Source: Agarilytica rhodophyticola (GTDB taxonomy: Bacteria; Pseudomonadota; Gammaproteobacteria; Pseudomonadales; Cellvibrionaceae). From it: a stretch of DNA of 64,000 nt. The position numbers and the translations under genes are program-made. Each line of letters starts with the position of its first letter. Positions within the stretch are counted from its first letter, which is position 1. Under the pieces are notes generated by a model, which saw only the letters and a list, made by a program, of their open reading frames with translations, made no database searches and was not told where the DNA came from. The DNA lies in NCBI RefSeq assembly GCF_002157225.2, contig NZ_CP020038.1, forward strand, positions 3,378,501-3,442,500. The letters run 5' to 3'. Shown piece by piece: positions 38,892 to 48,397 of the stretch.

Positions 38892-39790
38892 AGTCCGTGC
38901 TTCTCTAGAAATTGCCGAATATTCTTTAGAGCGGGCTCATCGAGGTCAAGTAGCGGGGGACGCACCGGGCCGACGGGAACACCTCTTTCTCGCAAAATAG
39001 CTTTAAAAATTGCTATTGCATGACCATTGCGACCGGTAAAACCTTGAAACATACTTGTCATCAAGTCTTGATCAATTGCACCAAGTTTTTTTGCTTCTTG
39101 CTTATTTCCGCTCCAAAAAGCATCAAAAAAGTCTGGTTGTATGTGTCCTAAAGTTCCGGCAGCACCAATACAGCCGTCGCCACCCACTGCATCCAATAAA
39201 CCCATTCCGACATCGCCAGGCATTATCCCAAACGCTTGAACTTTATTTCGAATCATGCGTAAACATGAAATAAATGCGGATAAATCGGGAGTTGAATTCT
39301 TAATCGCTACTATATTTTCCAAATCTGCAATATTGTTGAGCAATTCTGGGGATAAGTCTTTAGCTGTGCCAATCGGCCAATTGTAGGCAATAATGGGAAG
39401 CTGCGCCTTAGCCGATATTTGAGTGAAAAAATTTAGCACCTCTCGATCCGTTGGACTGACATAAGGTGGGATACTTACTAATGCCCCGTCCATTTCTAAC
39501 TCGGCACACTGTTCCAGATAATATTCGGTTTCACGCACTGATATTGCACCACAGCCTCCTATTAACGGCGTAGTTTTAGGAACACTATCTCTACCGATTT
39601 TAAATAAACGAATTCGCTCTTCCTTAGTTAGTGCTGGCCATTCACCGTTACTACCGGCAAGCACAATACCGTGCATTTTCTCTTTTACCAACCAAAGCAT
39701 ATATTGATGCAGTGCATCTTCATTTAATTCATGGTTAGCATCAAATGGAGTGACTGCTGCTGCGAAGTAACCTCGCCAATCGACTTTCAT
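38888..39790 (-). CDS. DapA/NanA-family class I aldolase or lyase
   Basis: 300 residues, one (beta/alpha)8 barrel. The Schiff-base lysine is K164 in NIVAIKNST and the catalytic tyrosine Y136 in AYNWP; the carboxylate loop reads GSNGEWPAL (47-55) instead of GTTGES. That loop and the YNWP motif set it apart from lysine-pathway DHDPS, so a pyruvate- or ketoacid-dependent aldolase, dehydratase or deaminase role is more likely. It follows the monooxygenase fusion gene by 68 bases and is coupled to the DAO gene. Confidence 0.88.
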   Translation of the reverse strand: MKVDWRGYFAAAVTPFDANHELNEDALHQYMLWLVKEKMHGIVLAGSNGEWPALTKEERIRLFKIGRDSVPKTTPLIGGCGAISVRETEYYLEQCAELEMDGALVSIPPYVSPTDREVLNFFTQISAKAQLPIIAYNWPIGTAKDLSPELLNNIADLENIVAIKNSTPDLSAFISCLRMIRNKVQAFGIMPGDVGMGLLDAVGGDGCIGAAGTLGHIQPDFFDAFWSGNKQEAKKLGAIDQDLMTSMFQGFTGRNGHAIAIFKAILRERGVPVGPVRPPLLDLDEPALKNIRQFLEKHGL

Positions 39791-39858
39791 AACTTATTTC
39801 CCGACTATAATATATTTAACGTGGGGCTTAACTAGCATGGACTCAGCTAATATGGGAA

Positions 39859-41793
39859 TTAACATGGAGTAACTTCAAGAGACTGACCTAAAGGCATTTC
39901 AATCAAATCAAAAATCTCTTCGCCAACTTGGTTTAGGAAATCTTTTGGTAAGTCGTTGGTAAATGGAACGACTCTTCGCAGTAGGCCTGTTGAAATAATT
40001 TTTTGAAGCTTTCCTATTGTTTCTTCGCTACTAAAGTTAATAGTATTTATCTCTAGATCAAACTTAGATATGAGTAATCTGGCTATTTCTTTTTCGCAGA
40101 AAAATATCTGCGTGGATAGATTTTCTTCAAGGGATGTGAGCCAATCGAATAGGGTATCTACATCAGTTTGAGAATCAGTCAGTAGAACAGTGTAGAGCTT
40201 TGTTGGTATTTTTTCTGTTTGATTTCTCGATAGCGATACAGATGCTAGGCCTCTCACTAACGCTAAGCCTGCAGCGGGTAAACGAAGACAATACTGTTCT
40301 AACTTTTGATAAGGAACCTTAGCTATAGAGCACAGGCTTTCTGTGCGCACAGTATGTTTCCTTTTATCTGAATCAAACCATTGTTCTTCACCAATAATTA
40401 TAGGTGCTTTTAGTCGAACACTATGTCCATCAGATGGATCTGTAATGGATATATCCCCTGATTCTATTAGAAATAGACTTTCTGCAGTGTCCCCACACTG
40501 AAAAATAGTTTTACCTTCCTCTAGGTCATATCGGTTTTTTAAATCGTTTGGAATCGAGAAGCTTGGGGGCAAACTATGCATGCCCGGAGTTACCTGTACG
40601 GATGGATACCATCCAGCTATGGTTTCTTGTGTGACACTCTGGTAGCTTGCGCGAGAGAAGTTGAGCTTTATTAAAGGGTCGACTTTATTTTTTTGCTGAG
40701 AAGGTTTTTCGAGTAAGGTGTAGCCCGCTTGTTGTGATAAGTCGCAACATGCTAAACCTTCTATCACTTGTGCTTGTGAAAACTCAGTCAAACGTTGCTC
40801 TAGCGTGGAGCTCTCATCTTTTATTACTTTAACAAGTGTTGCGGCTTCTTCAAGTGCCAAATTAACGCCTTGGCCCATAAAGGGTGCTACACCATGAGCT
40901 GCATCACCGACGATTAATATTTTTTTCCCATTATAATAAGAATCACTGCGCACCATTGTCATAGGCAATAATTCACTATTGATAATATGCTCTAACGGTG
41001 TTTCTAAGTGAGGGAAAACGTCGCTGAACTGTTCACGTAGTGTTTGCTCTATAGTGTTTTCGCTTTTCATTTGTTGCCACAATTTATGTGTCGTAACAAA
41101 TGTCCCACGATGACGACCATCCTGACATGGGAAAGAAACCAATAGCCATTGGCTACGCGGCCATATGTGAGGTGCCGAGGCCGACAGTTTTTTCTTTGCG
41201 TACTCCGCGCTAATTGTCCATTCCATATAGCCATGAGGCGTAATGGTTTTGGCAAAGTTAACCATGGGATTACGAGTGATGGCTTTTCTTACATTGGACG
41301 ATACTCCATCTGCACCGATCACGAGATCCGCATCCAACTCGACGATAGCGTTATCTTGTTTACGTAATATTACTCGAGCGCTCTCGGTACTATCCAATAC
41401 ATCGCAGCAGTGTGATCCAAAATGTGTTTCTATACTTCCTTGTTTGAGGGCATCATGGATCAGTATTTTTGCTATATCCACGCGGCTGACAGAAAAAAGT
41501 TCACACCCATTATCTGGATAGCTTCGTATGTCAACTTTTCCATCAGGCAAGTGAAAAATGCGATTTTTAAGCGGAATACTTATTTGCTCAAACTCTGTTT
41601 GTAACCCTAGTGCTTCAATTGCATCTTTTCCCCTTGGTGAAAGGGATAGCTGAATGGTTCTCTTGTCATTTTGTTTAATAGGGTCAGCTCTACGGTCAAT
41701 GAGAATAATTTTATGTCCTTGCTTGCCCAAGGCGGCGGCAAGGAATGCTCCTGTTGGGCCTGCACCCACAATGACTACCTTCATTTTTTTCAT
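39859..41793 (-). CDS. Kynurenine-monooxygenase-like FAD hydroxylase fused to a cyclic-nucleotide-binding-like domain
   Basis: 644 residues. The first 390 form an aromatic-type FAD monooxygenase: GAGPTGAFLAAALG (10-23), IGADGVSSNVRKA (159-171), PHGYMEWTI, which resembles kynurenine 3-monooxygenase, and GDAAHGVAPFMGQGVNLALEE (296-316). Residues about 412-525 look like a CAP_ED/cNMP domain: YDLEEGKTIFQCGDTAESLFLIESGDI with the PIIIGEEQWF block and TVRTESLCSIAKVPY. The usual phosphate-binding cassette Arg is not obvious, so nucleotide binding is uncertain. Residues 530-644 are unassigned. First gene of the leftward redox group, behind an 828-base promoter region. Confidence 0.85.
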   Translation of the reverse strand: MKKMKVVIVGAGPTGAFLAAALGKQGHKIILIDRRADPIKQNDKRTIQLSLSPRGKDAIEALGLQTEFEQISIPLKNRIFHLPDGKVDIRSYPDNGCELFSVSRVDIAKILIHDALKQGSIETHFGSHCCDVLDSTESARVILRKQDNAIVELDADLVIGADGVSSNVRKAITRNPMVNFAKTITPHGYMEWTISAEYAKKKLSASAPHIWPRSQWLLVSFPCQDGRHRGTFVTTHKLWQQMKSENTIEQTLREQFSDVFPHLETPLEHIINSELLPMTMVRSDSYYNGKKILIVGDAAHGVAPFMGQGVNLALEEAATLVKVIKDESSTLEQRLTEFSQAQVIEGLACCDLSQQAGYTLLEKPSQQKNKVDPLIKLNFSRASYQSVTQETIAGWYPSVQVTPGMHSLPPSFSIPNDLKNRYDLEEGKTIFQCGDTAESLFLIESGDISITDPSDGHSVRLKAPIIIGEEQWFDSDKRKHTVRTESLCSIAKVPYQKLEQYCLRLPAAGLALVRGLASVSLSRNQTEKIPTKLYTVLLTDSQTDVDTLFDWLTSLEENLSTQIFFCEKEIARLLISKFDLEINTINFSSEETIGKLQKIISTGLLRRVVPFTNDLPKDFLNQVGEEIFDLIEMPLGQSLEVTPC

Positions 41794-42621
41794 AATCTAA
41801 TTATTCTCAATTGTAAAAATATGTGCTGGTGAAAATCTGTATTGTTAAAAATAAAAGTGTAATTTTATTAAATCATTATTAAGAATTAATTAAAAATCAC
41901 CTTAAGGAGTTAATTGTTTTTTGTTTTTTGTTGATGATTTTTTTATGTTTTATGAATATATCTTTGATTGTGTTTTGCAACGGGCGGTATATTAATCTTG
42001 AGAAATATAGGGGAGTGATACTTTATGTGTCAGAGTAGTTTTTGTATAAGGTTTTACGAATATTTTTTTAGTTATATTTGTGTGTTTTTCTTTTTTTGTA
42101 GTGGCGTTTTTTTATGTGCGTAATTTTTTACCAGGAGTATTAATTAATAAAGGAATGATGAATTGTACGTTTTTTTGAAAAAAAAGATGCCATGCACCTG
42201 GATAATTAAAGCGAGTGTTTTTTGTGTGTCACTTTTGTATGTTATAAAGGTAAAAATAATAAAAAGTCGAAAGCTGCATAAAGGCTGCATAGGAGCAGAA
42301 TGTTGAAGACAATGTTTTGCGACCCTGTCGTCTTTAACATAAAAGACTGAAAAAATTTCTGTCGCGAACGATTAAGTAATACCTGTTTTGTCTAACCAAA
42401 TAATTGCTTTGTCTAAGTATATGAAAAAATGCTTTTATATTTGTGCCATTCAATCTTTATTAAAGTGTTTTAACAAATGTATTTATCTGTGAGGCCAGAG
42501 AAGTGAAGTCAAAGAAGCATTGCCATTTTTTTAGCATTAACTACTAATGCATTCACTTGTATATTGCAATTTATGTTTAGATGATAGTTACAAAAATTAT
42601 AGGAGCCATAAAATTTTGTGC
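41794..42621. other. Very AT-rich upstream region of the redox gene group
   Basis: 828 bases between the monooxygenase fusion gene and aguB, both on the minus strand, with many T-runs. No supported gene, RNA or terminator hairpin seen. The promoter of the leftward group must lie here. Confidence 0.5.
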
Positions 42622-43506
42622 CTAGTCTCTTAGGATCTTGTTCAGGTCATGATAGGCATCTATTCTTCTATCACGAAAATATGGCCAGATTCGTCTTATA
42701 TTTTCACTGCGTAGTAAATCTAATTCAACTAGTGTAATTGTTTCATCCGATTGGTTTGCTTGAGCCAATATCTCGCCTTGAGGCCCGGTAGCGAAGCTTG
42801 TGCCCCAAAAATCGATGCCAGCTTCTGTGCTATTAGGATTGGCTTCATGACCAACCCGGTTAACGCTCAAAACCGGGATGCCGTTAGCAATCGCATGGGA
42901 GCGTTGAATAGTGATCCAGGCTTGTCGCTGCCTTTCTTGCTCAGCCTTATCATCCCTGGGGTCCCAACCAATAGCAGTGGGATAGATAAGCATCTGTGCA
43001 CCGGCCATCGCCATTAGACGTGCGGCTTCAGGAAACCATTGATCCCAACAAACGAGCACCCCTAGTGTGCCGATCGAGGTTTTAATTGGAGTGAAACCTA
43101 AGTCTCCAGGTGTAAAGTAGAATTTTTCATAAAAGCCTGGATCATCGGGAATGTGCATTTTCCTATATTTACCTGCGATAGCGCCATCAGTATCTATTAC
43201 CACCGCAGTATTGTGATATACCCCGGTTGCACGTTTTTCAAACAAAGAGGCCACAATCACTATGCCTAGCTGCTGAGCAATGGAGCCTAAAGTATCAGTG
43301 CTTGGGCCTGGGATGGTTTCCGCAAGATCGAAGTAATCTGTATTTTCTTGCTGACAAAAATATAAGCTACGGTGAAGCTCCTGTAGCACTATAAGCTTTG
43401 CTCCTTGTTGCGCTGCTTGTTGTATAAGAGTGAGCGACTTCTCCAAATTACTTGTTAGATCAGAGGAGCAACGGTGTTGAATCAGGGCAGCGTTAAGCTT
43501 TGACAT
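42622..43506 (-). CDS. aguB: N-carbamoylputrescine amidase
   Basis: 294 residues from the ATG at 43506 (MSKLNAALIQH), which has GGAAG upstream and the family N-terminus; the frame opens further upstream inside aguA but without family match. A nitrilase-superfamily enzyme hydrolysing N-carbamoylputrescine to putrescine, CO2 and ammonia. The Glu-Lys-Cys triad is E43 (LQELH), K116 (YRKMHIPDD) and C153 (LVCWDQWFPE). It follows aguA by 40 bases, completing the two-step agmatine-to-putrescine route. Confidence 0.95.
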   Translation of the reverse strand: MSKLNAALIQHRCSSDLTSNLEKSLTLIQQAAQQGAKLIVLQELHRSLYFCQQENTDYFDLAETIPGPSTDTLGSIAQQLGIVIVASLFEKRATGVYHNTAVVIDTDGAIAGKYRKMHIPDDPGFYEKFYFTPGDLGFTPIKTSIGTLGVLVCWDQWFPEAARLMAMAGAQMLIYPTAIGWDPRDDKAEQERQRQAWITIQRSHAIANGIPVLSVNRVGHEANPNSTEAGIDFWGTSFATGPQGEILAQANQSDETITLVELDLLRSENIRRIWPYFRDRRIDAYHDLNKILRD

Positions 43507-43546
43507 GGATATATCTTCCGAAAATGAAGCCGTGTTAAATTGTTTA

Positions 43547-44596
43547 TTATACGTAATCGCTGGCAAGCTTGGGTATTTGCATTGTAATACAATGCAGGCT
43601 GCCATGCTGTTGAATAAGGTTTGAGCAGTCAACGCCTTCTATAGTGCGATCTGGATAGGCTTTGGCTATCTGTTCTAGCGCAAGAGCGTCATTTTTATCC
43701 TGATATGTCGGTACAAGTACTGCATTGTTAGTAATAAGATAATTGGCGTAGGTGGCAGGTAAGCGATGGCCGTCATCGGCAAATTTTGGTGCTGGCCAAG
43801 GAAGCGCAATGAGTTTGAAGGCTTGGTTATTACAATTGGTAAAGGTTTGAAGTTGCTCGCGCATATTTTTTAATGCCAGAAAATGTTCGTCCTTTGGCTC
43901 GTTACAACTGACATACACAATGGTGTCGTTCGGGGCGAACCTTGCCAAAGTATCCACATGACTATCGGTATCGTCGCCGGCTAAATAGCCGTGTTCTAGC
44001 CAAAGTATTTTTTCAACGCCTAAATGTCGCTTTAAATATTGTTCAATGTCTGCTTGTGACATATTCGGATTGCGATTGGGATGACATAAGCATTGACGAG
44101 TCGTCAGCAGGCAACCTTTACCATCAGAGTCTATGGCACCGCCTTCTAACACTATGTTCTGCGCTGTGAGTGGAGTTGTGCCAAATGCTCCCTGCCGATG
44201 CAGTGTTTGTGTAATCTGGTTGTCATAGTCTGCTGAAAACTTATTGCCCCAACCGTTGAAGGTGAAATCGAGCAAACGTATTATCCGATTATTCTCAATA
44301 GCAATGGGTCCGTGATCTCTCGCCCAAACATCGTTGCTACTTGCTCCATAGCATTTAACCCGAAAAGGTTTGTGGTTAAAATTTCGTGCTAATTTTTGCT
44401 CCAAGTCATCCAATTGTGACGGTGGTACGGCGATAACTATGGGCGTGTAATTGCTTAAAGTTTCCACAATATCAAGGTAAGTATGCTCTATCTCGTTCAA
44501 CATACTTTGCCAGTCGGTATCTAGGTGTGGCCATGTCAGTAAAATAGCGCTTTGAGGCTCCCATTCAGCAGGTAATCGAATCACTTTATTCCTCAT
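43547..44596 (-). CDS. aguA: Agmatine deiminase
   Basis: 349 residues of the guanidino-modifying superfamily, converting agmatine to N-carbamoylputrescine and ammonia. Motifs: PAEWEPQSAILLTWPH at the start, NDVWARDHGP (88-97), EGGAIDSDGKGCLLTT, GDDTDSHVDTLARF with the catalytic His 213, and the nucleophile C336 in QQHGSLHCIT. Pairs with aguB just downstream. No arginine decarboxylase or regulator lies nearby, so agmatine must be imported or made elsewhere. Confidence 0.95.
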   Translation of the reverse strand: MRNKVIRLPAEWEPQSAILLTWPHLDTDWQSMLNEIEHTYLDIVETLSNYTPIVIAVPPSQLDDLEQKLARNFNHKPFRVKCYGASSNDVWARDHGPIAIENNRIIRLLDFTFNGWGNKFSADYDNQITQTLHRQGAFGTTPLTAQNIVLEGGAIDSDGKGCLLTTRQCLCHPNRNPNMSQADIEQYLKRHLGVEKILWLEHGYLAGDDTDSHVDTLARFAPNDTIVYVSCNEPKDEHFLALKNMREQLQTFTNCNNQAFKLIALPWPAPKFADDGHRLPATYANYLITNNAVLVPTYQDKNDALALEQIAKAYPDRTIEGVDCSNLIQQHGSLHCITMQIPKLASDYV

Positions 44597-44771
44597 TATT
44601 TCATGTTCTAAACCGCGACCTTAATTATCGCATTATTCCTTACAACTGTTAATTGTGAAGCGCTTCTGAAATTTTTGCCGACAATCTGGCTAGAATATGT
44701 TTATTAGTGTGTGTCAATTGTGTATGCATTAAATCTTCAAGACGATATTCAATAATGATAGGAGAGAAGCA

Positions 44772-45407
44772 ATGAAGATTAAGTATTTGGCCAGTGTTAG
44801 TGCTTTTCTTATGCTTTCTTCCATTTCATCTGCACAGAAGCCTAATGTCGATTTTATTCTCGAGGTGATGAAACAAAACGGTGGTTTCGCTGAAGGTGCC
44901 CAGTGTCTGGGAATTGCCGAAGATAAAATGGATGGGATCATGCGCAAGGCCATTGCTCATTGCTTTGGCAAATACGAAATGGCTCAGGAAGACGCATTAG
45001 ATGCGTGTTTTAAAACACAAATATCAAGTTTGAGTGGCAAATCTCCAAGTCAGATCGAAGCTTGTGAAAGCGATGAAGATAAACTTGAGCGTAAGTTATC
45101 TGAGGTTGATAGTAAAATAGAAGCGTTGCAACTGGAGCTTCAAGAGCTAAACCTTAATGAAGGTCTGAGCCAGATGGATGAGCGTCGCATGGATGTGATA
45201 GAGCAGAAGCTGGATGAATTAATGGAGCAGCAAGATTCTCTCATGAACAAGCTTGCCGATACTGATATGAGCCCCACTGAACGAGAACTTAATGCTCTGT
45301 TTAATGAAATAGGCGAGGGCAATGCTACACCTGCTCAGAAAAAAAGGCTAAAAGAGCTGCGTGATCGCTTGATTCAAGAAAGTCATGGCAGAATAACAGT
45401 AAAATAG
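44772..45407 (+). CDS. Exported coiled-coil protein, unknown function
   Basis: 211 residues with a signal peptide (cleavage probably after SSA, about residue 21). The mature part has a four-Cys region (CLGI, HCFGK, ACFK, EACE; about 44-100), then a long charged coiled coil (about 100-165) and a helical end. GATAGGAGAGAAGC gives a clear ribosome site. Periplasmic. Divergent from aguA. No family recognised. Confidence 0.78.
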   Translation: MKIKYLASVSAFLMLSSISSAQKPNVDFILEVMKQNGGFAEGAQCLGIAEDKMDGIMRKAIAHCFGKYEMAQEDALDACFKTQISSLSGKSPSQIEACESDEDKLERKLSEVDSKIEALQLELQELNLNEGLSQMDERRMDVIEQKLDELMEQQDSLMNKLADTDMSPTERELNALFNEIGEGNATPAQKKRLKELRDRLIQESHGRITVK

Positions 45408-45425
45408 AAGATATTGCTATTATTA

Positions 45426-45443
45426 GGGTCTGTTAACAGACCC
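45426..45443. terminator. Intrinsic terminator, palindromic
   Basis: GGGTCTG TTAA CAGACCC, a 7-bp stem with tetraloop, 18 bases after the coiled-coil gene and before the convergent NTF2-like gene. Confidence 0.7.
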
Positions 45444-45483
45444 AACTCTTTCACCTTCTTTCGCTCTATGATGACAGCATATA

Positions 45484-45861
45484 TTATGACTGCATATGCT
45501 GTAGCATTTCTCCCATTTTTTGATGGATCATATTGACGCCCTTTAAGGGGCGAACCATAACTTTAAAATCAATAATCTTACCTTTGTCATTCCACTTAAT
45601 CATATCGACACCATTTATGGTGATGCCTTCTATTTCTGTTAGAAATTCTAACACGGCATTATTGCCATCAATAACTTCTCGTTCATAGCGAAAATTATTA
45701 TTGAGAGTATGGAAAGCTGCGCTTAAATATAAGAATGCTAACTCTTTGCCCTCTATTGGGCGGTGTACAATCGGGGAGTGGAAAACGACACTATCATCCA
45801 GTAAATCCTTTAAACCATCAAAATCTTTTTGCTGAAGTACTTTATGCCAAATCTCTATCAT
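45484..45861 (-). CDS. NTF2-like / SnoaL-fold protein
   Basis: 125 residues from the ATG at 45861, chosen because GGAGAG precedes it. The pattern MIEIWHKVLQQKDFDGLKDLLDDSVVFHSPIV and EFLTEIEGITINGVDMIKWNDKGKIIDFKVMVRP is that of cone-shaped NTF2-like/SnoaL proteins, which include small isomerases, cyclases and binding proteins. No catalytic assignment can be made. It is monocistronic, and a perfect palindrome lies 70 bases upstream. Confidence 0.8.
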   Translation of the reverse strand: MIEIWHKVLQQKDFDGLKDLLDDSVVFHSPIVHRPIEGKELAFLYLSAAFHTLNNNFRYEREVIDGNNAVLEFLTEIEGITINGVDMIKWNDKGKIIDFKVMVRPLKGVNMIHQKMGEMLQHMQS

Positions 45862-45930
45862 GTGTCTCTCCGCACTTATCAAGGTTGGTGTTTAAGGTGG
45901 GTGTGTCCTTTTTAAAGGCCTACTCGTTAT

Positions 45931-45944
45931 TGTTATCGATAACA
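45931..45944. promoter_or_regulatory. Perfect 14-bp palindrome, LacI-type operator candidate
   Basis: TGTTATCGATAACA, centred on CG, has the form of LacI-family operators. It lies 70 bases before the NTF2-like gene in the gap 45862-46223, which holds no gene. The regulator is not in the window. Confidence 0.45.
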
Positions 45945-46146
45945 CCGCAATACCATATGACTGTTATTTTCTTGTATTTGACACACTCTAATCATTATAG
46001 GTATTTGCGCGTATCTGCTTGCACATGGGGCTGGCATTATAGCGGCTTTGTATAAAACAATGTCAATAACATAGGCGAATAAGATTAATGACGTTTTGTG
46101 ACTGATGATGGTTTTCTTACTAGGTATTAAAACTTTATATGAATAA

Positions 46147-46173
46147 ACTCTCAGTTGGGTTTCAACTGAGAGT
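46147..46173 (-). terminator. Intrinsic terminator after the M35 protease gene
   Basis: ACTCTCAGTTG / CAACTGAGAGT, an 11-bp perfect stem with a 5-base loop; on the minus strand it runs into TTTATTCAT. It ends the protease message. Confidence 0.78.
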
Positions 46174-46223
46174 CTTGATGGAATTCTTAATTACTTAAGA
46201 AGTGTAATCTTGCAGTTAAGATA

Positions 46224-47297
46224 TTAATTTTGGAAGGGAGTATTTTCTGCAAAATATTCATGGCTGTCGGCGTTACGAACCGCTCGGTACGGTGAGTTTC
46301 TCGCAAGACGTTTAGATGCTGAATGACCATAAGCAAAATCATCAGTGCCTGCTACTACGGTAAAGTGGCTTAATTCATGAATAATCGTGCCGGCTTTAGA
46401 ATCGGTGCCAACTTCAGGTACATTCCAGAACACATTACATAGATAAATGTTATAAGGGTCGCTTGGGTAGACGTAGGCGAAGTAGTTTTCATTACATGAG
46501 CAGTCATAATTAACCGTCTTATTTTCAGTTGCATCTAAAATGGCGTAGAAATTATTTCTTACTCTGTTGTAGCGGCTACTATTGTTGCTACCAAACCAAG
46601 TGGTATAGCGCGATCCAGCGGCACCGCTAAGTAGGTAAGAATATGCGTTGCTTGCTATATTGGCAGCGCTATTGGCAGCGCTTCTGATTTGGTTTCTTTG
46701 ACTGTTATTGCAGGCGCGTGTGGTAACAGCAAACTGGCTTTGTTCAGTAGTCTTAAATGAAGGTTGTGCTGGTGCCTCGAATTGCACTCCGTCCATCCAA
46801 AAATGCAGGCTATTAGATTGCAGTGAAGTTGTTTGATTTTCTGTTATGAACTCAGAACTCTTACCTTTTATAGGCGCATCCAAATTATCAATATCTAATT
46901 TTATTTCATAGCTACCTGCAGCACTAATATCATAGGCGCTTGTTAATTCGATAGTTGTACTATAGCTTTGTTTTGGTGCAATAATAAGAAAATCTTTTGC
47001 TGTGGCTTGTGGCCTTTTAATTAAACGCCCCTCGTAATTTACTTTCTCGCCATCACGAGTAACTAAGAAAATATTACTGTCGAGCCTCCCGCTAGGTAAC
47101 ATCCAATTTAAAATCCTTGCATGCTCTGTTGATGTGTTTGTTACTGTAACAGTAACATCAACGTTATTTTGTGCACTAAAATAATCATCGTTAATAGAAA
47201 TTTTTGCTTTTAGTGGTGATTCTGATGCAAAGACGTTAGCGCAGAAAGATAATGAAACGCCAATTGTAAGAGATACAAACCTATTGAAATTTTTCAT
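46224..47297 (-). CDS. Secreted M35 aspzincin metalloendopeptidase (AsaP1/deuterolysin type)
   Basis: 357 residues from the ATG at 47297 (MKNFNRFVSL); the frame extends 13 codons upstream into non-family sequence. A signal peptide is cleaved near VFAS (about 26). An N-terminal beta-sandwich prodomain-like region (about 27-185) precedes the catalytic domain with HELSHF (zinc His pair and Glu) and GTDDFAYG, the aspzincin GTxxxxYG motif giving the third ligand Asp. Such enzymes are often lysine-specific and act outside the cell. Cysteines CNNSQ, CSCNE and LCNVF probably form disulfides. Divergent from the T6SS island, but the Sec signal argues against T6SS export. Confidence 0.9.
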   Translation of the reverse strand: MKNFNRFVSLTIGVSLSFCANVFASESPLKAKISINDDYFSAQNNVDVTVTVTNTSTEHARILNWMLPSGRLDSNIFLVTRDGEKVNYEGRLIKRPQATAKDFLIIAPKQSYSTTIELTSAYDISAAGSYEIKLDIDNLDAPIKGKSSEFITENQTTSLQSNSLHFWMDGVQFEAPAQPSFKTTEQSQFAVTTRACNNSQRNQIRSAANSAANIASNAYSYLLSGAAGSRYTTWFGSNNSSRYNRVRNNFYAILDATENKTVNYDCSCNENYFAYVYPSDPYNIYLCNVFWNVPEVGTDSKAGTIIHELSHFTVVAGTDDFAYGHSASKRLARNSPYRAVRNADSHEYFAENTPFQN

Positions 47298-48397
47298 GGA
47301 GAAACCCTTTTTTACATAGAAAGTAGAAAAGCCCATTTCTTATTTTTAATAAGGTTATGGGTTTAGGTAATGATTTTTACTTCACGTATTATTTATATGT
47401 GAAGAATAAAATCGACAGGGATAGTAGTAAAACAAAAAAGTTATGTAAATGATAAAAGTAGACAGTAGCTCTTCGGTGTTGTTTTATTTTTGGTTTTAAG
47501 TGCCGAATTTTGTTTTTCCAAATTTATGAGTGATTGATTTGATTGGGGTTTTTGTATTCTGTAAACAATATATTTTATGATGTAAAAAAATATATTTATT
47601 TTGATTTTTTTAAAGGTTTTATTTTTATTTTTATTTTGACTGTTTGTTCTTTGTGCCATAAAGGGGTTTTGGGGTTTTCGTTTTAAAACGCTTTGTTTTT
47701 TGAATGTTAAAAATATTCTTGTTCGGCTTGAGGTGTTTTTAAGTTTTATAATTAAAAACTGTATTTTATTATTTTAAATAATTGTGCTTTTTGTGATTGT
47801 TGTCTTCTGGGCTAAGGAAGTATATTTTTATTTAAGGTTTTTGTTTAAACTGCTTTGTGAGTTTTTTGGTTGTAGATGGTTTTCTCTCTCTGCTTATGAG
47901 GGTGTCACTAACTGATATTGGCCGGGTAATGATGTGCGTTTTCAGATGCCTTAATATGTGTGGATGTTTTCTTTTGCGCCAGTTGTTTGACCACTCTGTA
48001 AATTCCAGTTTCATTATCTTGGAGTGGTATCATCTCAAAAATATTACCGACTACTGATTATGGAAATATATATTGCCAAAATTTCTGCCAATTAAGATAT
48101 CCCAAAGAAAAGCAGTGAGAAATATTGGTGTTATTGTTGAAGTGCCAATTTCATATTCAATTAAAAAAATTACAAGAATGGTTACTGTTTTTTTGCAGAG
48201 GAAAAAAATGGCGTGAAAATTTTTAAAAATACCTGTATTACATCATATTAAGTGATGTTAGGTGATATAAACTACCGTATTTGTTCAAACTTTATGTTAG
48301 TCTCTAGAGAATTTACATCAGTTTTAATCTGCTCAGAGAGTGTCATATGTGGCCTTTTTGCCACATAGATTTGGTCTCAAACAAAGGATACTGCGCA
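47298..48397. other. AT-rich region upstream of vgrG
   Basis: 1.1 kb between the divergent M35 protease and vgrG genes, with long T- and A-runs. Short open frames at 47441-47659 and 47832-48014 have Lys- and Asn-rich composition expected from AT-rich non-coding DNA, and I reject them. The promoter of the T6SS island must lie here. Confidence 0.55.

Noticed and set aside
37713-39790. DAO plus DapA-family pair as hydroxyproline catabolism
   Set aside because: No proline-racemase-type epimerase or ketoglutarate semialdehyde dehydrogenase nearby, and the other cluster members do not fit.
46224-47297. M35 protease as a T6SS effector because it borders vgrG
   Set aside because: It has a Sec signal peptide, is divergent from the island and has no immunity-like neighbour.
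47441-48014. Two frames (-) in the vgrG upstream gap
   Set aside because: Lys/Asn-rich translations expected by chance from A/T runs; no ribosome sites.
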